Shown here piece by piece: positions 1 through 8,336 of a stretch of DNA of 64,000 nt. The translations under genes were made by a program, and so were the position numbers. Origin of the DNA: Mycobacterium sp. AT1 (lineage in GTDB: Bacteria; Actinomycetota; Actinomycetes; Mycobacteriales; Mycobacteriaceae). The stretch's first letter is position 1, and every line of letters starts with the position of its first letter. The stretch lies in contig NZ_MVOC01000022.1 in NCBI RefSeq assembly GCF_002043095.1, positions 1-64,000 of the forward strand, read 5' to 3'. The notes below the pieces were generated by a model. The model had not been told where the DNA came from. It did no database searches and saw only the letters and a list, made by a program, of their open reading frames with translations.

Positions 1-40
1 TTGGGGGCCTTAGGCATTTCTATGGCAATTCGCCAAGCTC

Positions 41-544
41 TCAGTCGAATAGCGTCGCAACTGGAAACAGACGATTCCGTTCCATTTCCAGCAGTTGCTT
101 CTTCTTATCCAATCCGCCGCCATATCCGGTGAGGCTTCCATTTGCGCCTATCACGCGATGGCACGGCACGATGATGCCAATCGGATTATGGCCGTTGGCC
201 AATCCGACCGCCCGCGATGCGCCAGGTGATCCGATTAGTGCTGCTATTTGGCCATAGGACCGGGTTTCGCCGTACGGAATGCCGAGCAGTGCGGCCCACA
301 CCTTGCGTTGAAACTCCGTACCGACCAGATCAAGATCCAAATCGAAGTCGAGAAGTTCGCCTGCGAAGTACGCCTCCAGTTGCGCTACGGCGTCGCCGAA
401 GTGTGCCTCGTGGGCTTCCCAGCCGTCGCGGCTTGGCTCGTACGTCTGGTCCACCATTCGCAGGTGCTGCAGCCGACCGCCGCTGCCGGCCAGCGTCAGC
501 GTCCCCACGGGGCTGTCCATGGTGCGGAAGTGCACTGTCTCCAT
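41..544 (-). CDS. ogt: Methylated-DNA--protein-cysteine methyltransferase
   Basis: Suicide repair protein that moves a methyl group from O6-methylguanine or O4-methylthymine onto its own cysteine. The C-terminal half carries the family signature PCHRV at residues 127-131, with acceptor Cys128, followed by the glycine-rich GSLTGYGGGL loop; the helix-turn-helix residues SRAVGLANG precede it. At 167 residues it is full length. The ATG shares one base with the stop of the upstream ada-alkA gene (TGATG), so the two are translationally coupled; a GTG one codon earlier is an alternative start. The order alkA-ogt matches Rv1317c-Rv1316c. Regulation probably comes with the Ada-type upstream partner (inference). 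Confidence 0.96.
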   Translation of the reverse strand: METVHFRTMDSPVGTLTLAGSGGRLQHLRMVDQTYEPSRDGWEAHEAHFGDAVAQLEAYFAGELLDFDLDLDLVGTEFQRKVWAALLGIPYGETRSYGQIAALIGSPGASRAVGLANGHNPIGIIVPCHRVIGANGSLTGYGGGLDKKKQLLEMERNRLFPVATLFD

Positions 545-2043
545 CACTTGTCCTTCTCGGTCGTCTTGGGCGGCCAGTAGTTGACGTCATGCTCGAGGGC
601 GGTCCAAAGATGTTGAGTCGCATAGGCCCTCCACGGTCGCCAGCGGCCGCTACGTTCCGTGAGCACCTTCGGGTCGGAGGGCAGTCCCAGCGCCTTGGCC
701 GCGGCGAGAACGCCAAGGTCGGTCACGGGGAAGGCGTCGGGATCGCCAAGGCCGCGCATCGCGATCACCTCAGCGGTCCAAGGACCAATGCCGGGCAACG
801 CAAGCAGCTGCTGTCGGGCCCGGTTCCAGTCACACCCCGGATCGAGCACCACGCTCCCATCGGCGAGTGCGCGGACGAGCGTCGTGAAGGTCCGCTGCCG
901 TGTCTTCGGGAAGGCGAGGTGCGTCGGGTCGACGGAGGCCAACTGCTCGACACTCGGGAAGACGTGGGTGAGCCCGCCCTTGGCGTCGTCGATCGGGGTC
1001 CCGTATGCCCGCGCCAGACGTCCCGCGTGTGTCCGCGTGGCCTTCACCGAAATCTGTTGGCCAATGACGACCCGCAACGCCAGCTCCGATTCGTCGACCG
1101 TGCGGGGGATGCGCTGTCCTGGCGCCTTGGCTATCAACGCGGTCAGTTGTTCGTCCCCACTGAGGGCGTCCACGACCGCTTCGGGGTCGGCGTCGAGGTC
1201 GAGCAGCCTGCGGCATCTGGCGATGGCGGTCGAGAGATCCCGAAAGTCGTCGAGCGCCAGTTCGCACTTCACGTGATCGGGGTGCGGGGTGAGGCTGACG
1301 ACGCCGTTGCCCGCGACCAGACGCAGCGTGCGGCGATAGGCGCCGTCACGTACCTCTTCGACGCCGTGGGCACCGCTCGCCGCGAGGTGTCCGAACAGGC
1401 CCTCGTAGGCGAAGGGCGTGCGCACCGGCAGCCGCAGAGTGACCACTCCTGATCCGGTGGCCCGCCCGGGGCCGAACGTCGTCTGTGCCCGCTGGCGCAA
1501 GGCCGTTGGGGTCAGGGCCGTCACGGACAGCACGGTCTCGTTGAACTGGCGGATGGAGGAGAAGCCGGACGCGAACGCGACATCGCCGAACGGCAGATCC
1601 GTCGTCTCGATCAGAACCCGGGCGGTCTGGGTGCGCTGGGCTCGCGCCAGGGCGAGGGGAGCGGCGCCCACCTCCGCGTGCATCAACCGCTCCACCTGGC
1701 GGGTGGTGTAGCCGAGGCGGGCGGCCAGCCCCGTGACGCCGTCGCGGTCGACGGTGCCGTCGGCGATCAGTCGCATTGCCCGGGCCACTACGTCACCTCG
1801 GACGTTCCACTCCGGTGAACCCGGCGAGGCGTCCGGCCGGCAGCGCTTGCAGGCCCGGAACCCGTCCCGCTGAGCGGCCGCCGCGGTCGGGTGGAATCGC
1901 ACGTTGCGGGCCAGCGGCGGACGCACGGGGCAACTGGGTCGGCAATAGATGCCCGTCGTGAGAACAGCCGTGACGAACCAACCGTCGAACCGGGCGTCCT
2001 TGGACTGAACCGCCCGATAGCAGCGGTCGAAGTCGTCGTACAT
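544..2043 (-). CDS. alkA: Ada-AlkA fusion: methyl-responsive regulator and 3-methyladenine DNA glycosylase
   Basis: A 499-residue fusion of an Ada regulatory half and an AlkA base-excision half. The N-terminal Ada zinc site is visible as Cys34, Cys38, Cys65 and Cys68, with Cys34 the expected methylphosphotriester acceptor. An AraC-type helix-turn-helix follows at about 85-185. The AlkA N-terminal domain comes next, then the HhH-GPD glycosylase with LPGIGPWTAE at 416-425 and the catalytic aspartate at about 442. The chosen ATG starts at MYDDFDRCYRAV; an in-frame start 11 codons upstream lacks conservation. It heads the alkA-ogt operon. By family it senses alkylated phosphates and activates the adaptive response while excising methylated bases. 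Confidence 0.94.
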   Translation of the reverse strand: MYDDFDRCYRAVQSKDARFDGWFVTAVLTTGIYCRPSCPVRPPLARNVRFHPTAAAAQRDGFRACKRCRPDASPGSPEWNVRGDVVARAMRLIADGTVDRDGVTGLAARLGYTTRQVERLMHAEVGAAPLALARAQRTQTARVLIETTDLPFGDVAFASGFSSIRQFNETVLSVTALTPTALRQRAQTTFGPGRATGSGVVTLRLPVRTPFAYEGLFGHLAASGAHGVEEVRDGAYRRTLRLVAGNGVVSLTPHPDHVKCELALDDFRDLSTAIARCRRLLDLDADPEAVVDALSGDEQLTALIAKAPGQRIPRTVDESELALRVVIGQQISVKATRTHAGRLARAYGTPIDDAKGGLTHVFPSVEQLASVDPTHLAFPKTRQRTFTTLVRALADGSVVLDPGCDWNRARQQLLALPGIGPWTAEVIAMRGLGDPDAFPVTDLGVLAAAKALGLPSDPKVLTERSGRWRPWRAYATQHLWTALEHDVNYWPPKTTEKDK

Positions 2044-2114
2044 GCCTAGACCATTACACGCAGGCACCGACAGCACTGGCGGAAAAGCGACATGTCAGTC
2101 GCGTCGGCCGGACG

Positions 2115-2378
2115 CTAACCGAGGATACGAGCCTTCTGGGCTTGGAACTCGGCGTCCGAGAGCACGCCGCCGTCGCGCAGAGTGGCCAGCCGCTCCAACT
2201 GCGCGATCGTGTCGTCGACACCGGCCGCCGGGGGCGCACTCGCCGGTGGCGGCTGTGTCGGGGCCACCTGGGGATTCACCTGATCGGCCGCGGCCCAGCG
2301 ATTCTGTTGGCGGCGTTGGACTTTGCCGTGCACGGCGCTGGCCACCGCCGCTCTTCTCACGGTTCGTAGGAGACTCAT
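2115..2378 (-). CDS. SHOCT-domain small protein
   Basis: An 87-residue protein ending in a SHOCT (short C-terminal) domain: LERLATLRDGGVLSDAEFQ then a basic end (about 60-87). The N-terminal half is basic, then proline/alanine rich, with no membrane segment. SHOCT modules are thought to act in oligomerisation or binding; no catalytic residues are present. The start is preceded by an AGGGATC-type ribosome site and lies 3 bases after the stop of the DUF6325 gene, so the two form an operon. This SHOCT/DUF6325 pairing is common in actinobacteria (recollection). The precise role is unknown. Confidence 0.85.
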   Translation of the reverse strand: MSLLRTVRRAAVASAVHGKVQRRQQNRWAAADQVNPQVAPTQPPPASAPPAAGVDDTIAQLERLATLRDGGVLSDAEFQAQKARILG

Positions 2379-2381
2379 GGG

Positions 2382-2795
2382 TCAGATCCCTTCCAACGCT
2401 GCGTTGATGTCGTCGACGTCGACGGGTCCCTCGGATACGATCCGCGCGCCCGCCTCCTCCCAGTCCGCGATGACCCCGATGAGAGCCAGTTCCTCGTAGA
2501 CGAGAACTGCGGCCGACCCCTGTGGCGCGAGTTGGCCACCCACTGCGGCGAGGTCGTCGGAGTCGAGGAGTCCCGAGAACGCGCCATCGAACTCGGTCAG
2601 ATCGGCACCGAGTTCGGTGGCCGCCAGGACCCGGGTCGTGCCGGTGGCGTCCTTGGTGACGAATTCCAGGTCGAGCACGCGAATCAGACCGTCGTCGACG
2701 AGTCGCAGGAGTCGATCCAATCCCGGACGCAGGGTGGCTGCGTCGGTGAATTCGACGACGACGTAGTCAGTGGGGCCAAGATGGTCGTCGAGCAT
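2382..2795 (-). CDS. DUF6325 family protein
   Basis: A 137-residue acidic protein with no signal peptide. It begins with a beta-alpha unit (DYVVVEFTD) and has a regulatory-looking pattern of two such halves, ending in VDVDDINAALEGI. It resembles the DUF6325/COG4803-like proteins annotated as membrane-associated in actinobacteria, although this copy shows no obvious transmembrane helix. No catalytic motif is recognisable. It is the first gene of a two-gene operon with the SHOCT protein, separated from the ferric reductase by about 150 bases that hold a tiny membrane peptide gene. Function unknown. Confidence 0.8.
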   Translation of the reverse strand: MLDDHLGPTDYVVVEFTDAATLRPGLDRLLRLVDDGLIRVLDLEFVTKDATGTTRVLAATELGADLTEFDGAFSGLLDSDDLAAVGGQLAPQGSAAVLVYEELALIGVIADWEEAGARIVSEGPVDVDDINAALEGI

Positions 2796-2846
2796 GCGCC
2801 ATTCCTGTCAACTCGATGGGCCAGGGTCCTCGATGGTCGGTCACGT

Positions 2847-2930
2847 CTAGACATACGCGAAGACGACACAGCATATGACGATCAGCGCAGCGATGACGAT
2901 GGCTGCTCGCTGGGTATTTCGATGCCGCAC
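2847..2930 (-). CDS. Predicted 27-residue single-span membrane peptide
   Basis: A very short reading frame starting GTG and ending TAG, encoding 27 residues: a basic head (MRHRNTQR) followed by about 18 uninterrupted hydrophobic residues rich in Ile, Val and Ala with a Cys-Cys pair. AGGAAG lies 4 bases before the GTG, a good ribosome site. It begins 11 bases after the stop of the ferric-reductase-like gene on the same strand, so it would be co-transcribed with it. The layout (positive head, one helix, no tail) fits a small inner-membrane regulator or subunit; that role is inference. No homologue is known to me. Confidence 0.5.
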   Translation of the reverse strand: MRHRNTQRAAIVIAALIVICCVVFAYV

Positions 2931-2941
2931 GACGCTTCCTC

Positions 2942-4297
2942 TCAGACGAAGTTGAAACGCTCGGTGTGTACGTGGGCGCCCGGTATCCCGACGGCGTCGA
3001 GTGCCGTCTCCATCGCGTCCTGCATGGCGCCGGGTCCGCAGATGAAGTACTGCAACGAATGGCGCTCGGCGGGCAGGTGTCTGCGCAGAATGTCAGCGGT
3101 GATGTAGCCCCGTTCGCCGGCCCAATCCGCGGGCGGTTTCGATACCACGTAGACCACCGTGAGCGCCAACTGCGTTGCCAGAGTGTCGATCTCCTCGCGG
3201 AACGTTGCATCCTCGACTAGGGGAACCCCGAAGAACAGATAACACGGTCTGGTTTCACCTCGGTCGGCGAAGGTGCGCAAGATGCTCATCAGCGGCCCGA
3301 TGCCCACCCCACCGCCGAGGAGGACGAAGCCGGGCCCGTCGTGCCAGTCCGGGGAGAACACCCCATGCGGACCGTCGAGGTAGGCGCGGGTGCCTGGCGC
3401 GATGGAACCGACAGTGCGGGTGAAGTCCCCGAGCCCCTTGATGCTCATTTGCACGGTGGCCGGGTCGTCGCCGTTGGAGGAGAACGAGAACGGATGCTGC
3501 GTCAGCGCGAACGGTGAGCGGTGTACCGACAGCCAGCCGAATTGTCCTGGTGCGAATGTGAATCCGCGGTGTCCGTCGGGGCGAAACGTGATCGTGGTGA
3601 CTCCACCCCGCTCAGGCACCACTGATTCGACCGTCCACGGTCGTCGCGTTCGCATTACCGGCCTGATCACGCGGACCCACATGAACATCGTGAGGAACCC
3701 GCCGGTCATCACCACCCACAGCACTCGCTTCCACGGCTGGTTCACGTAGTGACCGATCAGTTCGACGTGGACCAGGGCGGCGGTGATCGCGACGGTGGAC
3801 AGCACCAGGTGCATCGCTTGCCAGACCTCGTAGCGGATGCGAAGCGAGGAGCGCCACACCGACGTCACGATGACGGCGATCAGACAGAGGATCGACAGGG
3901 TCCCGAATCTGCCGGCCCAGGGCGCGGTGAATGGATTGACGCGCTCGAGGTAACTCGTGTCGACCAGGACGATCAGGAGAACGGGGTGGGCGAGGATGAG
4001 GGTGGTTCCGACATAGCCCATGTAGCGGTGAAAGTGCACCAAGGCGTCCTCGCCGAACGGAGCTGCGAACGTCTTCACGCGGGCTACCAGGATGAACTGC
4101 AACCCCATCATCGACAACCCGACGAAGCCCAGTGCCACGGCGAACTCGCGCCAGAATCCACGATCGTCGTCCACCACGCCGATTGCGGCGAAGATCAGGG
4201 GAACGATGACCACGGCGATGTACGCGCCGAGCCATGCGATTGCCCGCACAGCCACCCGTTCGTGCGGGGTCGCGGGAGGCGAGAGGTCATCGACCAC
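2942..4297 (-). CDS. Ferric-reductase-like transmembrane FAD/NAD(P)H oxidoreductase
   Basis: A 451-residue membrane flavoprotein of the ferric reductase/NADPH-oxidase superfamily. Residues 16-215 form a bundle of about six helices. Two histidine pairs with the classic 13-residue spacing, His90/His104 and His163/His177, could hold two b-type haems across the membrane. The cytosolic part has an FAD-binding barrel with QHPFSFSS at 267-274, an NAD(P) loop GGGVGIGPL at 328-336, and ICGPGAM near the end. It would pass electrons from NAD(P)H through FAD and haem to an acceptor outside; the substrate (Fe3+, quinone or another metal) cannot be read from sequence. The GTG start is divergent from the next gene. 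A 27-residue membrane peptide follows directly. Confidence 0.87.
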   Translation of the reverse strand: MVDDLSPPATPHERVAVRAIAWLGAYIAVVIVPLIFAAIGVVDDDRGFWREFAVALGFVGLSMMGLQFILVARVKTFAAPFGEDALVHFHRYMGYVGTTLILAHPVLLIVLVDTSYLERVNPFTAPWAGRFGTLSILCLIAVIVTSVWRSSLRIRYEVWQAMHLVLSTVAITAALVHVELIGHYVNQPWKRVLWVVMTGGFLTMFMWVRVIRPVMRTRRPWTVESVVPERGGVTTITFRPDGHRGFTFAPGQFGWLSVHRSPFALTQHPFSFSSNGDDPATVQMSIKGLGDFTRTVGSIAPGTRAYLDGPHGVFSPDWHDGPGFVLLGGGVGIGPLMSILRTFADRGETRPCYLFFGVPLVEDATFREEIDTLATQLALTVVYVVSKPPADWAGERGYITADILRRHLPAERHSLQYFICGPGAMQDAMETALDAVGIPGAHVHTERFNFV

Positions 4298-4379
4298 GGC
4301 ACGCTCTCAACGTATTCTTCACGGTCTCAAAGCCTATCGACGTGGGGCTGGACGCGCCGGGAAAGCGGCTGGATGCGAC

Positions 4380-4417
4380 GGCATGACGTCCCCCCCGGGG
4401 GAAAGATCGGTCATGCC
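4380..4417. promoter_or_regulatory. Dyad in the divergent intergenic region upstream of the ferric reductase
   Basis: Perfect 8-base arms GGCATGAC and GTCATGCC flank a 22-base spacer that itself contains an inner C5/G5 palindrome. It lies in the ~250-base divergent region between the ferric-reductase gene and the plus-strand hypothetical gene, where an operator or a cruciform/hairpin could control either gene. No regulator family is assignable. The rest of that interval shows no gene. Confidence 0.35.
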
Positions 4418-4483
4418 ACCGTCGGAAGCGTCGACGTCTTCGAACACTGAGCATCAGGACCCAGGCCCGAGCCCCGCCTCGCG

Positions 4484-4546
4484 ATGATCACCCCGAGCGT
4501 CCACGTCGTTGGTGACCTGACGAGAAAAACGGGTAATGATCACCCC
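4484..4546 (+). repeat. Pair of 11-base direct repeats ending at the start codon
   Basis: The sequence ATGATCACCCC occurs at 4484-4494 and again at 4536-4546, 52 bases apart. The second copy directly abuts the ATG of the downstream gene, and each copy contains the palindrome TGATCA. This placement suggests a duplicated promoter/start region or a repressor site; the first copy also offers an in-frame alternative ATG 21 codons upstream. Confidence 0.4.
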
Positions 4547-5320
4547 ATGGCCCTGATTCCCATGCCCACCGCCGTGATCGACGACGCCGACGTGGCGTGC
4601 GCACTGAGTCGAGCGGTCCGGGTCATCAACCCCGTAGTCGACCTGTTGTCCCGCGCCGACCCGTTCGGGTTGAAGGGCCGCAGCCATCGCATCGGGGACT
4701 CCGACGGTTCGGTCGACAGGGCGCTCGACGCGCTCGCGTGGGTGCTCAACACCGCCGACGTTCCTGGCACGCAGGCGTGGGCGGACATGACCCTCGACGA
4801 CCGGGTCAACTGGTGGGTGCACCGAGTGGGTGCGGTGGACAACGTCCTCGTCGCGTTCCCCGGAGTCTTCGGCGCGGTAGCCGACCGGCTGCCCGTCCAG
4901 GACGCGCTCGGATTCGCCAATCAGGCGATCGTGTTGTGCGCCGTCGCAAGGGAATACGGCATCCACGACCACGGACAGCAGGTGCGGCTGCTCGCAGCGG
5001 TCATGTGCGGGCGCGAGGTCGACGCCGACGAGTACACCGCCGACGCCGACGCCGCTCCGGAGCCGGAGCCGGAGTCGTCCCCGATGGACGGCACCCCGTT
5101 GGCCTTTCTGAAGCCGCTGTGGCGCGTGGCGGGACAGCTGCGCGCGATCGTCGACGAACTGGGCAAGCGCTCACGGCCGCGACGGATCTTCCGCTACCTG
5201 GGGATGCTGCCCGCGGTGGGTGCGGTCGCCGACTACTTCGGCGAATACGGCGCGCTGGTGCGGGCGGCGAAGGCAGGCCGCAAGTGGATCGAACGCCAGC
5301 CGGAGTCGGTCAGCGCGTGA
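4547..5320 (+). CDS. Hypothetical helical cytoplasmic protein
   Basis: A 257-residue protein with no recognisable family. Residues 1-160 are predicted mostly helical and tryptophan-bearing (DRVNWWVHRVGAVDNVLVAFPGVF). An acidic, proline-rich linker (DADAAPEPEPESSP) follows at about 177-190, then a second helical section with a basic patch (GKRSRPRRIFRYL) and an amphipathic end. No signal peptide, membrane span or catalytic motif. The ATG at the end of a duplicated 11-base repeat is preferred; a start 21 codons upstream is possible. Its 3' end overlaps the convergent secreted-protein gene by 11 bases. Confidence 0.7.
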   Translation: MALIPMPTAVIDDADVACALSRAVRVINPVVDLLSRADPFGLKGRSHRIGDSDGSVDRALDALAWVLNTADVPGTQAWADMTLDDRVNWWVHRVGAVDNVLVAFPGVFGAVADRLPVQDALGFANQAIVLCAVAREYGIHDHGQQVRLLAAVMCGREVDADEYTADADAAPEPEPESSPMDGTPLAFLKPLWRVAGQLRAIVDELGKRSRPRRIFRYLGMLPAVGAVADYFGEYGALVRAAKAGRKWIERQPESVSA

Positions 5321-5609
5321 TCGGGCAGGAGACGTCGACGTAGATGGGGGTGGTCGTCGTCGGATCCGTAGTCGGGTCGCCCGGGTTGTGAATCGACGTC
5401 ACCCTGCACGTCTCGAGGAGTGACGTGTCCCCAGCGGGTGCGCCGTTGACCATTACGCCGTAACCCTGTTCCTGGAGTTCGTCGATGACCGCGGCCGCCG
5501 ATTCGCTGTCGATGTCCGGATCAGCCGCGCTGGGGCCGGCCAAGGCGATCGTCGCGACCCCGCCCACGACGGCCATCGTCGACGCGAGGACTCGCGTGGG
5601 GAAGGGCAT
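5310..5609 (-). CDS. Small secreted mycobacterial protein
   Basis: A 99-residue exported protein. Residues 1-30 form a signal peptide (basic MPFPTR, hydrophobic ASTMAVVGGVATIALAG, cleavage after AD in PSAADPD). The mature ~68 residues contain an IDELQEQGYGVMVNG segment typical of small mycobacterial secreted proteins, and two cysteines (in LETCRV and DVSCPI) that could form a disulphide. A GAGAGGA ribosome site lies upstream of the ATG; a longer frame further upstream is not supported. It sits 86 bases downstream of the cyclase gene on the same strand and overlaps the convergent neighbour. Function unknown. Confidence 0.82.
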   Translation of the reverse strand: MPFPTRVLASTMAVVGGVATIALAGPSAADPDIDSESAAAVIDELQEQGYGVMVNGAPAGDTSLLETCRVTSIHNPGDPTTDPTTTTPIYVDVSCPITR

Positions 5610-5695
5610 GGCGTGGTCCTCTCGGCAATCGGATCGAGCGTCCCACCAGTGGGAATGGCACGAGCGTAACTGCCGAGAGTCGCCGTCCCCGGCTT

Positions 5696-7300
5696 CTACA
5701 CCGGTACGGCGAGCCGCGTCGGTTCGTCGTGACCGCGCAGCGTCACCGTCTCGCCCAACGTCCACCGCGCGGCTTCGGCGTCACCCGCCCGGGCCACGGT
5801 GTCCGACGAGGCGACGAGGTGCCCGTCGATCGTCTTGGACAGCTCGCACAGCCGGGCGGCCTCGTTCACCGGTTCGCCGATGACGGTGTACTCGAACCGA
5901 TCCTTGGCGCCGACGTTGCCCGCCACCACCTGTCCCGCCGCCACCCCGATGCCCGCCTGACACTCGGGCACCTCGACGCGGAGGCGCTCCGCCATCGCGC
6001 GGGCGGCGGCGAGCGCCTCCTCCTCGGGGTTCTCCAACGACACCGGCGCCCCGAACACCGCAAGCACGGCGTCGCCCTCGAACTTGTTGACCAGGCCGTG
6101 ATGTCGGTCCACCTCGTCGACCACCACGGCGAAGAACCGGTTGAGCAGCTCGACCACCTCGACGGCGGGCCGACTGGTCACCAGCTGCGTCGACCCGATG
6201 ACGTCGACGAAGATGACCGCGGCCAGCCGTTCTTCGCCACCGAGTTCCGGCTGCTCCTTCTCGGCGAGTGCGGCGACCTCACGGCCGACGTGCTGGCCGA
6301 ACAGGGCACGCACCCGCTCCCGCTCGCGAAGTCCGGTGACCATCGAGTTGAAGCCCCGCTGTAGCTGGCCGAGCTCGGTGCCGTCGAACACGACCAGGTT
6401 GGTATCCAGGTCGCCCTGCTCGACGCGGTTCAGCGCGGCACGCACGCCCCGCACCGGCGTCGCCGTCAGCCACGACAGGATCCACATCAGCACGAAGCCG
6501 AAGACCAGTGCGAACAGCGCGAGAACCACGATCGCCCAGGCGAATTGGGTGGGCGTCTGGTTCTTCAGCGTCAGGGAGAAGACGGCCGCGAGCAGGATGC
6601 CCAGCACCGGGACGCCCGAGCCGAGGGCCCAGAACACCATGATGCGTCCCAATACCCCCGGGGCGAACCGGCGTGGGGGAGGGCCCACCTCGAGCGCCTG
6701 CGCCGCGACCGGGCGCAGCGCGAATTCGGTGAACATGTAGCAGCTGGCCGATACGACGATGCCGGGAAAGCTGATGCCCAACAACCACTTCGGGATGAAC
6801 TGGGTGTCGTGCACGCCGTACGTGGTGGTGATCATGACGGTCCCGATGCCCCAGAGGATCAGCAGCACGCGCGTCAGCCGCCACGGCGCGAAGAAGGTGT
6901 TGCGCTGGTCGGCCTTGGTGGGTGGGCGCTCTTCGATGGCCCAGCGGACGTTCTTCATCACGCGGTAGGTGGCCCAGACCGTGCCGACGATCAGGGCGCC
7001 GAAGAGGTAGACGGGGACCGCGATGAACGTGATCCATCGGACGTCCGGGGCGAAGACGTTCGGCGTCGGGAAGGCGACGGTGACGACGAGGGTTGTGACG
7101 CCGATGCCGATCAGGTTCGCGATGATCACGAACGTCGTCAGGATGACCTGGATGCGGATCCGGCGGCGAAGTTGGCTCTCCGAGACACGCCCGAGGACCC
7201 ACGAGCCGTATTCGGGTGTCGTGGACCCCCGTCCGCTCTGGCTGGTCAGCCTCTCCAGTACCCGGCCCAGTCGTTGCGCCGCGTTCTTCGTCTCCGTCAT
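5696..7300 (-). CDS. Membrane-bound class III adenylate cyclase with HAMP domain
   Basis: A 534-residue cyclase making cAMP from ATP. About six transmembrane helices span residues 45-275, a HAMP linker follows (about 275-325), then the catalytic CHD domain (about 357-500). Metal ligands are Asp366 (FVDVIGST) and Asp410 (KFEGDAV). Lys406 is in the adenine-selecting position; the partner position reads Glu476 (GEPVNEAAR) where Asp is commoner. Transition-state residues Asn479 and Arg483 are present, so the protein should be active as a homodimer. It occupies the place of Rv1318c-Rv1320c, three tandem cyclases in M. tuberculosis, but is single here. It is divergent from nucS. An Rv1339-type cAMP phosphodiesterase lies further along. 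Confidence 0.92.
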   Translation of the reverse strand: MTETKNAAQRLGRVLERLTSQSGRGSTTPEYGSWVLGRVSESQLRRRIRIQVILTTFVIIANLIGIGVTTLVVTVAFPTPNVFAPDVRWITFIAVPVYLFGALIVGTVWATYRVMKNVRWAIEERPPTKADQRNTFFAPWRLTRVLLILWGIGTVMITTTYGVHDTQFIPKWLLGISFPGIVVSASCYMFTEFALRPVAAQALEVGPPPRRFAPGVLGRIMVFWALGSGVPVLGILLAAVFSLTLKNQTPTQFAWAIVVLALFALVFGFVLMWILSWLTATPVRGVRAALNRVEQGDLDTNLVVFDGTELGQLQRGFNSMVTGLRERERVRALFGQHVGREVAALAEKEQPELGGEERLAAVIFVDVIGSTQLVTSRPAVEVVELLNRFFAVVVDEVDRHHGLVNKFEGDAVLAVFGAPVSLENPEEEALAAARAMAERLRVEVPECQAGIGVAAGQVVAGNVGAKDRFEYTVIGEPVNEAARLCELSKTIDGHLVASSDTVARAGDAEAARWTLGETVTLRGHDEPTRLAVPV

Positions 7301-7335
7301 CGTGGCGTCAGCCTAGTGACCCGGACCCGGCCATC

Positions 7336-7341
7336 TATGGT
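7336..7341 (+). promoter_or_regulatory. -10 hexamer of a leaderless nucS transcript
   Basis: TATGGT lies 6 bases before the nucS GTG, so transcription would begin at or next to the start codon. No Shine-Dalgarno sequence is present. Inferred from position and the TANNNT pattern. Confidence 0.5.
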
Positions 7342-7347
7342 GGTTCG

Positions 7348-8019
7348 GTGCGCCTCGTCATTGCCCAGTGCACCGTCGACTACGTCGGCCGTCTCACCGC
7401 CCATCTTCCGTCCGCGCGGCGGCTGCTGCTGTTCAAGTCGGACGGCTCGGTCAGCGTGCACGCCGACGACCGCGCCTACAAGCCGCTGAACTGGATGAGT
7501 CCGCCGTGCTGGCTCGTCGAGGAGAACGGCGGCGACAGTCCCGTCTGGGTGGTGGAGAACAAGGCGGGCGAGCAGCTTCGCATCACCGTCGAGGACGTCG
7601 AACACGACTCCAGCCACGAGCTGGGCGTCGACCCGGGCTTGGTGAAGGACGGTGTCGAGGCGCATCTGCAGAAGCTGCTTGCCGAACACGTCGAGTTGCT
7701 GGGCGTCGGGTACACGTTGGTCCGGCGGGAATACATGACGGCCATCGGCCCGGTCGACCTGATGTGCCGCGACGAGCTGGGACGCTCGGTGGCCGTCGAG
7801 ATCAAGCGCCGCGGCGACATCGACGGCGTCGAGCAGCTCACTCGCTATCTCACCCTGCTCAACCGTGACACGGTGATCGCGCCCGTCAGCGGTGTCTTTG
7901 CCGCCCAGCAGATCAAGCCGCAGGCGCGAACGCTGGCCGTCGACCGCGGGATACGTTGTGTGACTTTGGATTACGACCAGATGCGCGGTCTGGACAGCAA
8001 CGAGTTCAGGTTGTTCTGA
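7348..8019 (+). CDS. nucS: Mismatch-specific endonuclease NucS (EndoMS)
   Basis: A 223-residue nuclease that cuts both strands at G-T, G-G and T-T mismatches and supplies mismatch repair in actinobacteria lacking MutS/MutL. The N-terminal DNA-binding/dimerisation half is followed by the RecB-like nuclease core: Asp137 (GPVDLM), Glu151 and Lys153 (VEIKRRGD), then the conserved QLTRYLTLL helix. The last residues FRLF form the terminal sliding-clamp-binding motif known for NucS. The GTG start gives the expected family length and follows a -10 hexamer, so the message is probably leaderless. It is the Rv1321 counterpart in conserved order. Confidence 0.96.
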   Translation: MRLVIAQCTVDYVGRLTAHLPSARRLLLFKSDGSVSVHADDRAYKPLNWMSPPCWLVEENGGDSPVWVVENKAGEQLRITVEDVEHDSSHELGVDPGLVKDGVEAHLQKLLAEHVELLGVGYTLVRREYMTAIGPVDLMCRDELGRSVAVEIKRRGDIDGVEQLTRYLTLLNRDTVIAPVSGVFAAQQIKPQARTLAVDRGIRCVTLDYDQMRGLDSNEFRLF

Positions 8020-8024
8020 CGCCG

Positions 8025-8030
8025 TAGGAT
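8025..8030 (+). promoter_or_regulatory. -10 hexamer of a leaderless transcript (Rv1322-like gene)
   Basis: TAGGAT lies 6 bases before the ATG of the next gene and just after the nucS stop, suggesting that gene has its own leaderless promoter in addition to any read-through. Confidence 0.45.
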
Positions 8031-8036
8031 GGGCGA

Positions 8037-8333
8037 ATGGCCAAGCGGCGCACCCCACCTCGTCGACAGCGCCCGTCGACCCCGTTTGCGCTGTCGCGCC
8101 GCGTCGAGCTCGGGGCGGACGGACGGGACTACGACGTAAGGGCGGTCGCCGCGTCGAGGGCCGTCAAGACCTATCGGTGCCCCGGCTGCGACCACGAGAT
8201 CAAGCCCAGCGTCGCGCACGTAGTGGTCTGGCCCGCCGACAGCGGAGACGACGCCCTGGACGACCGGCGGCACTGGCATACGTCGTGCTGGGCCAACCGC
8301 TCGAACCGCGGACCGACCCGGACGTGGTCGTAG
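8037..8333 (+). CDS. Conserved Rv1322-like zinc-ribbon-type protein
   Basis: A 98-residue basic protein matching the position and size of Rv1322. A very basic head (MAKRRTPPRRQRP) precedes a core with Cys-Pro-Gly-Cys (RCPGCDHEI), His in VAHVVVW, and His/Cys in HWHTSCW, which together could bind one zinc. The arginine-rich, tail-heavy makeup suggests nucleic-acid contact; this is inference. It begins 17 bases after nucS and ends 3 bases from the convergent epimerase gene. It may work with NucS, given the conserved adjacency, but no function is established. Confidence 0.85.
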   Translation: MAKRRTPPRRQRPSTPFALSRRVELGADGRDYDVRAVAASRAVKTYRCPGCDHEIKPSVAHVVVWPADSGDDALDDRRHWHTSCWANRSNRGPTRTWS

Positions 8334-8336
8334 CGG

